Shown here: one piece after another, positions 42,174 through 50,493 of the stretch
Numbering within the stretch: position 1 is the stretch's first letter
Layout of the letters: every line of letters begins with the position of its first letter
NCBI GenBank assembly: GCA_023457895.1
Contig: JAEXAY010000010.1
Location: 1 to 64,000, forward strand
Direction of reading: 5' to 3'
Source: Pseudomonadota bacterium
GTDB taxonomy: Bacteria; Pseudomonadota; Alphaproteobacteria; Sphingomonadales; Sphingomonadaceae
Length of the DNA: 64,000 nucleotides
Notes under the pieces: model-generated
The model's database searches: none
The model's input: the letters and a program-made list of their open reading frames with translations, nothing else
What the model was told of the DNA's origin: nothing
Made by a program: the position numbers and the translations under genes

Positions 42174-42563
42174 ATGCTCGAACTTTATCCCGAAATCCGC
42201 CAGTCGCATATCTGGGCGATCAGCCTGTCCTGTCTTATCATGGCGCTGCGCTATCTCGGCTCGCTCGCGGGGATGCGCTGGCCGCATCATATCGTGCCGC
42301 GTATCCTTGCGTGGACGGTCGATGGCGCCGTGCTGACGGTTGCCGCGATGCTGCTCACCATCCTGCCGAAGGAAATCTACGCCAATGGCTGGCTGACGGT
42401 GAAGCTCATCCTCGTCGCCGTCTATTTCGCGCTCGGCTATTATGGTCTCGCGCCGCGCCACAACCGGGGCAAGCGCGCACTGTTCGCCGCCATTACCATG
42501 GGCAGTTTTGCGCTCGCTTACGGCATCGCCCGCGCGCATGATCCGCTCGGCTGGTTTGCCTGA
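42174..42563 (+). CDS. SirB2 family membrane protein
   Basis: The 129-residue protein has four membrane segments and the SirB2 (PF04247) layout: HIWAISLSCLIMALRYLGSL near the start, WTVDGAVLTVAAMLLTI and ANGWLTVKLILVAVYFALGY. The Salmonella gene was named for increased invasion gene expression; the molecular role is unknown. It follows norB's terminator and lies 60 bases before rimO, so it may be read with rimO. Confidence 0.82.
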   Translation: MLELYPEIRQSHIWAISLSCLIMALRYLGSLAGMRWPHHIVPRILAWTVDGAVLTVAAMLLTILPKEIYANGWLTVKLILVAVYFALGYYGLAPRHNRGKRALFAAITMGSFALAYGIARAHDPLGWFA

Positions 42564-42622
42564 ACGCGACCGATCGCCACGCGTGACTCGCGCGTGAAAT
42601 GCGCGTATAGGCCGCCGCCATC

Positions 42623-44008
42623 ATGGCTTCCGACATCAAGAAAATTCCCCTGCCGCCCAAGGTCGGCATGGTTTCGCTGGGCTGTCCCAAGGCGCTCGTC
42701 GATTCCGAACGCATCCTGACCAAGCTGCGCTCCGACGGTTACCAGATGTCGCCCGATTATGCGGGGGCCGACGTGGTGCTGGTCAACACTTGCGGCTTTC
42801 TCGATAGCGCCAAGGAAGAAAGTCTCGAAGCCATCGGCGAAGCGATTGCCGAAAATGGCCGCGTCATTGTCACCGGCTGCATGGGCCGCGAGGCCGAGGT
42901 CATCCGCGCGCGCTTCCCGGATGTGCTCGCGATCACCGGCGCGCAAAGCTATGAGGCGACCGTCGCCGCGGTGCACGAAGCCTCGCCGCCGGTGCCCAAT
43001 GCCTTTGTCGATCTGGTGCCCGAAGCGGGCCTCAAGCTCACCCCGCGCCACTACAGCTATCTCAAGATTTCCGAAGGCTGCAACCATCGCTGCTCCTTCT
43101 GCATCATCCCCTCGATCCGCGGCGACCTTGTCAGCCGCCGCATCGACGCGGTGCTGCGCGAGGCGGAAAAGCTGGTCGCGGCAGGCACGAAGGAATTGCT
43201 CGTGATCAGCCAGGACACCTCGGCCTACGGGGTCGATGTGCGCCACGAAAGTCGCCAGTGGAAGGGCGAGGACATCCGCACCCACATGACCGATCTCGCC
43301 CGCGCGCTCGGGCAATTGAAGACGCCGGAGGGTGAACACCCTTGGGTGCGGCTCCACTATGTCTATCCCTATCCGCATGTGGATCAGGTCATTCCGCTGA
43401 TGGCCGAAGGGCTGGTCACGCCCTATCTCGACATCCCGTTCCAGCACGCCGCGCCGTCGGTGCTGAAGCGCATGAAGCGCCCGGCCAACGAAGCGAAAGT
43501 GCTTGAGCGGGTGAAGTCGTGGCGTCAGATTTGCCCCGACCTCACCATCCGCTCCTCGTTCGTCGTCGGCTTCCCCGGCGAAAGCGAAGAGGATTTCCAG
43601 TATCTGCTCGACTGGCTCGACGAAGCGCAACTCGACCGCGTCGGGGCCTTCCGCTTCGAGCCCGTCGAAGGGGCGGCGGCGAACAGTCTCGACGGCGCGG
43701 TGCCGGAAGAGATCAAAGAAGAACGCTACCAGCGCATCATGGAAAAGACCGCCGCGATCAGTGCTGCGAAACTCCAGGCCAAAATCGGCCGCAGCCTGAA
43801 GGTGCTGATCGACGAGGTCGGCGAACCCGACGAGGCGGGCGAATATGGCGCGACCGGGCGCAGCCAAGCGGACGCCCCGGAAATCGACGGCCATGTCTTC
43901 CTGCGCGACGTGCAGACTGCGGGGCGTGCCGTGAAGCCCGGCGATTTTGTCCGCGTCGAAATCGAGGATGCCGACGAACATGATCTCTACGGGGTGATCG
44001 AGCACTAA
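42623..44008 (+). CDS. rimO: Ribosomal protein S12 methylthiotransferase RimO
   Basis: RimO adds a methylthio group to a conserved aspartate of ribosomal protein S12, using two iron-sulfur clusters. The 461-residue protein has the N-terminal UPF0004 domain (GCPKALVDSERILTKLRSDG with the first cysteine), the radical-SAM motif CNHRCSFC near residue 155, and a TRAM domain at the C terminus (about residues 390-460). Length and order are typical. The stop is followed by a REP-like element. Confidence 0.97.
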   Translation: MASDIKKIPLPPKVGMVSLGCPKALVDSERILTKLRSDGYQMSPDYAGADVVLVNTCGFLDSAKEESLEAIGEAIAENGRVIVTGCMGREAEVIRARFPDVLAITGAQSYEATVAAVHEASPPVPNAFVDLVPEAGLKLTPRHYSYLKISEGCNHRCSFCIIPSIRGDLVSRRIDAVLREAEKLVAAGTKELLVISQDTSAYGVDVRHESRQWKGEDIRTHMTDLARALGQLKTPEGEHPWVRLHYVYPYPHVDQVIPLMAEGLVTPYLDIPFQHAAPSVLKRMKRPANEAKVLERVKSWRQICPDLTIRSSFVVGFPGESEEDFQYLLDWLDEAQLDRVGAFRFEPVEGAAANSLDGAVPEEIKEERYQRIMEKTAAISAAKLQAKIGRSLKVLIDEVGEPDEAGEYGATGRSQADAPEIDGHVFLRDVQTAGRAVKPGDFVRVEIEDADEHDLYGVIEH

Positions 44009-44014
44009 TTTTTT

Positions 44015-44102
44015 CGTCATGCTGAACTTGTTTCAGCATCCATAGTCCCGGAGTCATCGACAGTGCGGGAGATATGGACCCTGAAACAAGTTCAGAGTGA
44101 CG
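44015..44102. repeat. REP-like paired palindrome (family 2) downstream of rimO
   Basis: Left copy CATGCTGAACTTGTTTCAGC and right copy CCTGAAACAAGTTCAGAGTG face each other, flanked by CGT/ACG. The core CTGAACTTGTTTCAG is identical to that of the elements at 16632-16720 and 14544-14573. It sits between rimO and the monooxygenase gene. Confidence 0.8.
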
Positions 44103-44171
44103 GTTGCCGGTTTCAAAATCGATTGCAATTGACAGCATTGTCAGTAAGCTTTTCGCCATAGGAGACGACAT

Positions 44172-45683
44172 ATGGCCGACGCCCCTCTTGCGACCAGCGA
44201 ACATGCACCCGGCTCAGCCAGGCACGCGACCACCGCGGCCGATACACCCTATGTCGATGTCCTCATCGTCGGCGCCGGGCTTTCGGGCATCGGCGCGGCG
44301 GTGCATCTGGGCAAGCGGGCCCCGCAGAAAAGCTATGCGATCATCGAAGCACGGGACGCGATTGGCGGGACCTGGGACTTGTTCCGTTATCCCGGCATCC
44401 GATCGGACAGCGACATGTATACGCTGGGCTACAACTTCAAGCCCTGGACCGAGCAGAAGGCGATCGCGGATGGACCTTCGATACTCAACTATGTCAACGA
44501 AACCGCGGACGAATATGGAATTCGCGACCATATCCGCTTTGGCCACAAGATGGTCCGCGCCGACTGGTCGAGCGCGGATAGCGAATGGACCGTAACCTGC
44601 ACCACCCGCGACGGCGAGCGCAAACTCCGCTGCAATTTCCTTTTCATGTGCTCGGGCTATTACAGCTATGACGAGGGGCTCGAAGCGGTATTCGATGGCG
44701 CTGACGATTTTCGCGGCACCATCATCCACCCGCAATTCTGGCCGGACAATTTCGATTATGCGGGCAAGAAGGTCGTGGTGATTGGATCGGGCGCAACCGC
44801 GGTCACCGTGGTCCCCGAAATGGCCAAGACCGCCGGCCACGTCACCATGCTCCAGCGCTCGCCGACCTATATGGTGAGCCGCCCCGGCGAGGACAAAATC
44901 GGCCTCGCGCTCGGCGCCGTGCTGCCGCCGCGCCTCGCATATGGGATCACGCGCTGGAAAAATGTGCTGCTCGGTATGTTCTTCTTCCGCCTTGCGCGGC
45001 GCAAGCCCGAAGCGATGAAGCAGCGTTTCATCGACATGGCACAGAAGCATCTGGGTCCCGATTATGACATGAGCCACCTCACACCGAGCTACAACCCGTG
45101 GGACCAGCGCGTCTGCGCGGTGCCGGACGGCGACATGTTCGAGGCGATCCGCGAGGGTCGCGTCGATATCGTAACCGGCCATATCGAGCGGTTCGATGCG
45201 GCAGGAATCAAGCTCAAGTCAGGTCAGCATATTGATGCGGACGTGATCGTCACCGCGACCGGCCTCAAGCTGCAGGTCGCAGGCGGCGCAGCGATCTACA
45301 AGGATGGCGCGCGCATCGATTTTGCCAAGACCTATAACTACAAGGGCGTGATGTTTTCGGGCGTGCCGAATTTTGCCATCACCTTCGGCTATACCAATGC
45401 GAGCTGGACACTGAAGGCGGACTTGACGAGCGAATATATCTGCCGCCTGCTCAATCAGATGGACGCCAGGGGCGCGCGCGTCGCAACGCCGACGATCAGG
45501 CCGGGCGAGGATATCGGCGAGGAGCCGATGCTCGATTTTTCGAGCGGTTATGTGACGCGAGCACTCTCCTATCTCCCGAAACAGGGCGCGGTGCATCCGT
45601 GGAAGCTCAACCAGAATTATATCAAGGACCGCGCCATCCTGCGTCACCGGCCGGTCGACGACGGGGTGATGGAGTTCGGATAA
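44172..45683 (+). CDS. Flavin-containing monooxygenase, Baeyer-Villiger-type
   Basis: The 503-residue protein binds FAD and NADPH. The N-terminal dinucleotide fold is VLIVGAGLSGIGAAVHLGKR; the second, for NADPH, is VVVIGSGATAVTVVPEMAK. Between them, FRGTIIHPQFWPD fits the Baeyer-Villiger fingerprint FxGxxxHxxxWP. DLFRYPGIRSDSDMYTLGY is also characteristic of these enzymes. They insert oxygen next to ketones or oxidise nitrogen or sulfur; the substrate is unknown. A GGAG ribosome site precedes the ATG. Confidence 0.88.
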   Translation: MADAPLATSEHAPGSARHATTAADTPYVDVLIVGAGLSGIGAAVHLGKRAPQKSYAIIEARDAIGGTWDLFRYPGIRSDSDMYTLGYNFKPWTEQKAIADGPSILNYVNETADEYGIRDHIRFGHKMVRADWSSADSEWTVTCTTRDGERKLRCNFLFMCSGYYSYDEGLEAVFDGADDFRGTIIHPQFWPDNFDYAGKKVVVIGSGATAVTVVPEMAKTAGHVTMLQRSPTYMVSRPGEDKIGLALGAVLPPRLAYGITRWKNVLLGMFFFRLARRKPEAMKQRFIDMAQKHLGPDYDMSHLTPSYNPWDQRVCAVPDGDMFEAIREGRVDIVTGHIERFDAAGIKLKSGQHIDADVIVTATGLKLQVAGGAAIYKDGARIDFAKTYNYKGVMFSGVPNFAITFGYTNASWTLKADLTSEYICRLLNQMDARGARVATPTIRPGEDIGEEPMLDFSSGYVTRALSYLPKQGAVHPWKLNQNYIKDRAILRHRPVDDGVMEFG

Positions 45684-45710
45684 GACAACGGCCCGCCTGG
45701 CTAGCCGAGG

Positions 45711-45971
45711 CTATTTCATCTCGCGATTTTCGATCATCCGGACACCGCGCCCCTGTCCGGCGCTGTCCTTGCCCGGCCCGATGAGCTCCACCCCGGCCTT
45801 TTCAAACGCATCGACCACCTTGACCAGCGTTTCGACCACCCCGCGCACCTGGCCATCGGATGCTTCCATCCGCTGAATCGTAGGAAGCGATAAGCCGGAA
45901 AGCTCGGCGAGCTCGCGCTGGTCAATTCCGAGCAACGCCCTGGCAGCCTTCATCTGGTGGGAAGAGATCAT
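45711..45971 (-). CDS. Helix-turn-helix (XRE-type) regulator
   Basis: The 86-residue protein begins MISSHQMKAARALLGIDQRE and has a helix-turn-helix at LAELSGLSLPTIQRMEASDG. The rest (about 40 residues) has FEKAGVELIGPGKDSAGQG and no effector domain I recognise. Small XRE proteins of this form regulate nearby genes in many alphaproteobacteria. The start could be at 46052 (113 residues), but then the ATG would lie inside a large palindrome; the shorter start has the family's N terminus. Confidence 0.75.
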   Translation of the reverse strand: MISSHQMKAARALLGIDQRELAELSGLSLPTIQRMEASDGQVRGVVETLVKVVDAFEKAGVELIGPGKDSAGQGRGVRMIENREMK

Positions 45972-46367
45972 CCGGACTTTCAAATCATGAACGGCGCGCC
46001 GGAGCGCTGAAACAACATCATGACCTGCTACGGGGATCAGGTAGCAGGTCATGAAACTTGTTGCCTTATAGGCTATTCGGAAAATCCTTCAATGCCCGCA
46101 AAAAACAACCTGTTAGGCCGCGTCCGGACATGGCGATATCTGCTGATATGACAACGCAAAACATGCGTGCTTTGCAGATATTATCATATTCCATGAATCG
46201 CAGCTCATGTCTAAAACATCATTGATTAATCAATTATTATCACGAAAGATGTTTAAGCAGCTAAGCGGATCGAACGAACGAAACTGCAACGTCCGGCAAC
46301 GCCGGAAAAGGGCAAGCAGTGTCGCGATGGACACGAGCCGGGCCAGCCCGCGCAATAGTCAGGCGGC
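45972..46367. other. Palindrome-rich spacer upstream of the HTH gene
   Basis: This 396-base gap has several inverted repeats: 46018-46054 (listed separately), ATATCTGC/GCAGATAT (46136-46143 with 46174-46181), and AAACATC/GATGTTT (46214-46220 with 46248-46254) around the perfect palindrome TTGATTAATCAA (46222-46233). The part from 46140 to 46255 is clearly AT-rich compared with its neighbours. I see no convincing gene. It should hold the HTH promoter. Confidence 0.6.
46018..46054. promoter_or_regulatory. 14-base perfect inverted repeat upstream of the HTH regulator gene
   Basis: Left arm TCATGACCTGCTAC (46018-46031) and right arm GTAGCAGGTCATGA (46041-46054) are perfect inverses around a nine-base loop. 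It lies about 47 bases upstream of the preferred HTH start at 45971. It is the size of a dimeric repressor operator, so self-regulation is plausible. It could also be a hairpin in the message. Confidence 0.5.
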
Positions 46368-46835
46368 CTACCGCGTAAACCGTGAGGCCCAGACCCTGCG
46401 CCGGCCGTTGACGTCGGGACCGAGCACCACCTGCGTCGTGACTCCGCTCGCCATATCATCATGTTTTCCGCCGCTCGCGCCTTCGGGAAAGCGCGTGAAC
46501 CACCAAGGCTTGCCAATGCCAAGATAGGCGTTGCCCGGATCCTCGCCCTCCTTGACTCCGCCGGGCACCAACGCGTCGGCAAAGGCCCCGGCGTCGGCGG
46601 CGGACGCTTCGAACGCGATCAGCGCCATCCGGTCGATCCCGGCTTCGGTGTGACGCTGAACATTGGTCGCGGTGGACGGCGGGTCAAATTGCATGGTCGC
46701 ATCCTGTTCTGCGGCTTCGGTCTTCCGGTCCGGAGCGGGTGCCGTACCGGCTTCGCAGGCCGTCAACGCCGGGCTCGACAATAAGGCGGCAACAGCGGCT
46801 GCAGCAAGGCGCGGCGGAGCAAGGCGGCGTTTCAT
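46368..46835 (-). CDS. Putative lipoprotein, hypothetical
   Basis: The 155-residue protein has a signal sequence with a lipobox ending LSSPALTAC (cysteine near residue 27), so it is probably anchored to a membrane. The mature part starts Ala/Pro-rich and contains RMALIAFEASAADAGAFADA, GNAYLGIGKPWWFTRFPEGA and a C-terminal RRRVWASRFTR. I know no family. It follows the 343-residue protein gene after 39 bases on the same strand, so they are probably one transcript. A role as partner of that protein is only inferred from position. Confidence 0.7.
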   Translation of the reverse strand: MKRRLAPPRLAAAAVAALLSSPALTACEAGTAPAPDRKTEAAEQDATMQFDPPSTATNVQRHTEAGIDRMALIAFEASAADAGAFADALVPGGVKEGEDPGNAYLGIGKPWWFTRFPEGASGGKHDDMASGVTTQVVLGPDVNGRRRVWASRFTR

Positions 46836-46874
46836 CGGGCTTGTATTTAGCGGGTCAGACGCGGCCGACGCAAG

Positions 46875-47906
46875 TCAGGGTTTGACGGTAAAGCTGCTCG
46901 AAGGTCCTTTGCCGGTGCCGCGCAGCTCATATTCCCGGGCCAGTCCAACTTCATGGAGGCGGCCCATCGCCTTGTCCTCAATGTGGATCGGACCGATATC
47001 GACCGCCTTGCCCTTGTCCCAGTTATAGCGGTCGAAGGTGTGGACATTCGACTGGATGCTGACCTGCGCTTCGCCATTCTTGCCCGGCGTCACGGTGACC
47101 GTGGCGGTATGTGCGTAGCTGAAACCGCCCGTAGCAAAGTACCAGTCCTTCGACGCGTTTTGGGTGGCATAGGCGCCATTCCATGGCGTGGTGATAGTGA
47201 ACTGCATCGGTTTGCCATCATATTCCGCTGCGATCTTGGCTTTGGCGACATCCTCGACCTGCGTCTTGTAGCTGGCGTCAACCTGCTCCCTGAGACCGGG
47301 GACGTCGTTGATGAGCCTGTTTGGATCGATATAGAGCGGCTGGCCCGAATTGCCGAGATAATGTCGCAGGTTGCGAGCGGCGTTATCGAGCCCCATCGCA
47401 TCGGCTGCATCGGCCATGCGATAGCATAAATCCTCGACGAGATGGTCCTTGATACCGGCCTTGCCAGAGCCGTGCGCTTTTGAACCATCGCCATTTTTGG
47501 GCGCAGCCGGCGGAGTAGGATAGCCCGGCATATCCTTGCCCTGCTCGACCTTGCCCGGCAGCGCCGGTCCGTTGCCCTTGCCCGGGCGGACCGTGTCCCG
47601 GCCCGAGGTGCGGGCATCGTCGCGGCGGTCGCTGATGCGGCCATCGCGATTATCGCCGAGGAAGCCGGCAACCTTGTCGCGCCCGCCAGCAGCGGCGTCG
47701 AGCGCACGGAGTGCGGTCCCAAGCGCTACAGGTGTCGAGGCCGTCCGGACGGCTTCCATCGCAGCCTGCGCGGGCTTGGCGATCCCCGTTGCCATGGATG
47801 GCGCACGCTCGGCCATCTGGGTTGCGGTTTGCAGCGGCCTTGCCGCGACATCGGCTACGCGGCGGGCGGCCGAAGCGAGGCTGGAGCCAATCGATTCAAT
47901 ACCCAT
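46875..47906 (-). CDS. Unassigned 343-residue protein, candidate secreted effector
   Basis: The N-terminal 60 residues are helical and alanine-rich without a classical signal peptide (MGIESIGSSLASAARRVADV). A low-complexity linker rich in Gly, Pro, Lys and Asp follows (about residues 75-150), then a folded C-terminal domain of about 190 residues. That domain has aromatic-rich motifs: TPWNGAYATQNASKDWYFAT, HTFDRYNWDKGKAVDIGPIH and MGRLHEVGLAREYELRG. The layout (no signal, flexible linker, compact tail) recalls effectors or toxins of export systems, and a lipoprotein gene follows. No family is certain. Confidence 0.6.
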   Translation of the reverse strand: MGIESIGSSLASAARRVADVAARPLQTATQMAERAPSMATGIAKPAQAAMEAVRTASTPVALGTALRALDAAAGGRDKVAGFLGDNRDGRISDRRDDARTSGRDTVRPGKGNGPALPGKVEQGKDMPGYPTPPAAPKNGDGSKAHGSGKAGIKDHLVEDLCYRMADAADAMGLDNAARNLRHYLGNSGQPLYIDPNRLINDVPGLREQVDASYKTQVEDVAKAKIAAEYDGKPMQFTITTPWNGAYATQNASKDWYFATGGFSYAHTATVTVTPGKNGEAQVSIQSNVHTFDRYNWDKGKAVDIGPIHIEDKAMGRLHEVGLAREYELRGTGKGPSSSFTVKP

Positions 47907-48072
47907 GGGATGCCTTCCAGAAATGATCCTTGAACCCCAGCATGGCGCGACCGGCTTCCCCTGTCTCTCAGCGATTCGTTTAGATCGGCTGCAACTCGTC
48001 GTATTTTGCGCTCAAGCCGGACATCGCGCAGTCCCGCTTTTTATCCGCCCGCCAACCTGCTAGGCCGCGCGG

Positions 48073-49467
48073 ATGACCGATCTTTCCAAACTGGTGGTGC
48101 CCGATCAGGGCCAGCCCGCCCGCATCATCCACATTGTCGACAAGGCGGGTTATGAGGCCTGGTACAAGGACCAGCCCGCCCGGGTGCGCGCGAGCCTTGA
48201 GGCGCAGAAATATCAGCCGAACGGCTATGAAAAGGCAATCGTCCCGGGCGAGGGCGAGGATGACTGGGCGGTGGTCACTGCGGTGGCCAATGTCGAGAGC
48301 CTGTCGAGCTGGTGCCTCGCGCGGCTTGCCGAAACCTTGCCAGCGGGGACCTATCGCGTCGCATCGGGCGAGCCGGGTCCGGCCATCCTTGGCTGGATGC
48401 TCGGCCAGTACAGGTTCACGCGCTACAAGAAGGAGGATAACCCGGCCGGGCCGCGCGTGCTGGTGACCGGCGAAGTCGGGCGAATTGCCGAAGCAGTGGC
48501 CGCGGCGGAAGCGACGTATCTGGTGCGCGATCTGGTCAATACGCCGGCCGCCGACATGGGACCGGCCGAACTGGCCCATGCAGCGGAGCAGCTGGCCAAA
48601 ACCCACGATGCGAAATTCCATGTCACGAAAGGCGAGCCACTCGCCGAGGGTTTCCCGATGCTCCACGCGGTCGGCCGCGCGGCGGACAAGGCCCGCGCGC
48701 CGCGCCTGATCGAACTTCAGTGGGGCAACCCCAAGCACCCGCATGTGGCGCTGGTCGGCAAGGGCGTCTGTTTCGACAGCGGCGGGCTCGACATCAAGCC
48801 GGCGGCGGGGATGGCGCTGATGAAGAAGGACATGGGCGGCGCAGCGCATGTGCTGGGCCTCGCGCACATGATCATGGCGCTCAAGCTTCCGGTACGGCTC
48901 CATGCCGTGATTGGCGCTGTCGAAAATGCGATCGGCGGTGATGCGATGCGTCCCGGCGATGTGCTGACCAGCCGCAAGGGGCTCACGGTCGAGGTCAATA
49001 ATACCGATGCCGAAGGCCGCCTTGTGCTCGGCGATGCGCTGACAAAGGCGTGCGAGGACAAGCCCGAATTGCTGATCGACTTTGCAACGCTGACCGGCGC
49101 GGCGCGCGTTGCACTCGGCCCGGACCTGCCGCCGGTGTTCGCCAATACCGAAGGCATGGCCGAAGCGGTGATGGCCACGGGCCGCGCTGCCGATGACCCC
49201 GTCTGGCACATGCCGCTGTGGGCGGGTTATGACGAGATGCTCAAGACCGACATCGCCGACATCGACAACAGCCCGCAAGGCGGGTTTGCCGGTGCAATCA
49301 CGGCAGCGCTGTTCCTCAAGCGCTTCATCGAGGAGGGTGTCGAATGGATGCATTTCGACACCTTCGCCTGGCGTCCGGCGCCAAAACCGGGCCGCCCCAA
49401 GGGCGGCGATGCGCTCGGCATGCGCGCAGTGTGGCATTATCTTAAGAACCGCTATGCCAGGAGCTGA
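48073..49467 (+). CDS. Leucyl aminopeptidase family protein (M17)
   Basis: The 464-residue M17 enzyme releases N-terminal amino acids using two metal ions in a hexamer. The catalytic domain shows GKGVCFDSGGLDIKPAAGMA (the lysine/aspartate region), MKKDMGGAAHVL and the signature NTDAEGRLVL near residue 315. The N-terminal 160 residues are divergent, as is usual. It is more like the PepB/leucyl-aminopeptidase branch of alphaproteobacteria than E. coli PepA. It diverges from the 343-residue protein gene and is followed by an NlpC/P60 gene. Confidence 0.92.
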   Translation: MTDLSKLVVPDQGQPARIIHIVDKAGYEAWYKDQPARVRASLEAQKYQPNGYEKAIVPGEGEDDWAVVTAVANVESLSSWCLARLAETLPAGTYRVASGEPGPAILGWMLGQYRFTRYKKEDNPAGPRVLVTGEVGRIAEAVAAAEATYLVRDLVNTPAADMGPAELAHAAEQLAKTHDAKFHVTKGEPLAEGFPMLHAVGRAADKARAPRLIELQWGNPKHPHVALVGKGVCFDSGGLDIKPAAGMALMKKDMGGAAHVLGLAHMIMALKLPVRLHAVIGAVENAIGGDAMRPGDVLTSRKGLTVEVNNTDAEGRLVLGDALTKACEDKPELLIDFATLTGAARVALGPDLPPVFANTEGMAEAVMATGRAADDPVWHMPLWAGYDEMLKTDIADIDNSPQGGFAGAITAALFLKRFIEEGVEWMHFDTFAWRPAPKPGRPKGGDALGMRAVWHYLKNRYARS

Positions 49468-49597
49468 ATCGGGGCATCAAGCATACTTGCCTATGACGGG
49501 CGCTTTGCGGTAAGGCGCCTCGCCCGCAAGGGGGCGGGAGAATGAACGGATTTGGCACTTGAGCGAAGCAGCGGGAACCAGAAAAAACAGTGTGCGC

Positions 49598-50491
49598 ATG
49601 GGCAAGCCGACGATGCCGGCCACCGGGACCGATAATGAGCGGTTCCGGCTCGAAGGCCGCTCGCACAGTTTCGATCCGCGCGTCGAGGCGATCCGCGCCG
49701 ACCTTGCCGATGTCGAACTCGCCAGCCGTCATTTCGCACCGCATTATGCGGCGGCCGTGCTGCGCAGCTGTATTGTTCCCCGCACGCCCGTCCGCGCGCG
49801 GCCGGACAATGACTCCGAAATGACGAGCGAATTGCTCTTTGGTGAAGGTTTCGCCCTCCTCGACGTTACTGGCGGCTGGGCATGGGGCTATTGCCTTCAC
49901 GATCATTATGTCGGCTATGCTCCGGCCGAAGCGCTCGGACCTTATGTCGAGCCCACGCACCGGCTGATCGCCGCCTCGACACTCTCCCGCCCGGACGGCG
50001 GCACCACCGCGCTGCCGGCCGGTGCCGTGATTGCCGGAAAAGTGGAGGCCGATATGTTGCAGGGCGCGACCGGAGCCGTGCCCGCGGATACAGTGGCTCC
50101 CCTCTATTCCGTCGCTGACGATCCGGTCACGGCGGCCGAGGCGATGCTCGACGTCCCCTATCTTTGGGGAGGCCGCAGCAATGAAGGGATTGATTGTTCG
50201 GGGCTGATGCAGACCATGCTCGCCCGCGCCGGGATCGACGCGCCGCGTGATAGCGACCTCCAGTTGGCCGGGCTTGCCGGAGACGTCAGCGCCTCGCAGC
50301 CCTACCGGCGCGGCGACATCGTCTATTTCGTCGACCATGTCGGCGTGATGGCCGACGAGACCAACCTGCTCCACGCCACCCGGCACGCGGGCAAGGTCAT
50401 CCGCGAACCACTGGCGGCAGTGGTGGCGCGCCTGGAAGGTGAAGGCCATACCCCCGCTATCGTCGGGCGCAAGCGCCTGCTGGGAGCATAG
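49598..50491 (+). CDS. NlpC/P60 family C40 peptidase
   Basis: A cysteine peptidase that cuts peptidoglycan peptides. The C-terminal NlpC/P60 domain has the catalytic cysteine in YLWGGRSNEGIDCSGLMQTM and the histidine in DHVGVMADETNLLHATRHAG. N-terminal to it are SH3-like segments (FHAL-type) at about residues 45-170, including LFGEGFALLDVTGGWAWGYC. No signal peptide is visible, so export is not obvious. The start is uncertain: a TTG at 49559 and ATGs at 49598 and 49613 are possible and none has a good ribosome site. argC starts two bases after its stop. Confidence 0.88.
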   Translation: MGKPTMPATGTDNERFRLEGRSHSFDPRVEAIRADLADVELASRHFAPHYAAAVLRSCIVPRTPVRARPDNDSEMTSELLFGEGFALLDVTGGWAWGYCLHDHYVGYAPAEALGPYVEPTHRLIAASTLSRPDGGTTALPAGAVIAGKVEADMLQGATGAVPADTVAPLYSVADDPVTAAEAMLDVPYLWGGRSNEGIDCSGLMQTMLARAGIDAPRDSDLQLAGLAGDVSASQPYRRGDIVYFVDHVGVMADETNLLHATRHAGKVIREPLAAVVARLEGEGHTPAIVGRKRLLGA

Positions 50492-50493
50492 CC

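Noticed and set aside
46207..46527. A 106-codon plus-strand frame in and beyond the palindrome-rich spacer
   Set aside because: Its second half is antisense to the lipoprotein gene and the first half has no ribosome site; I could not support it as a gene.
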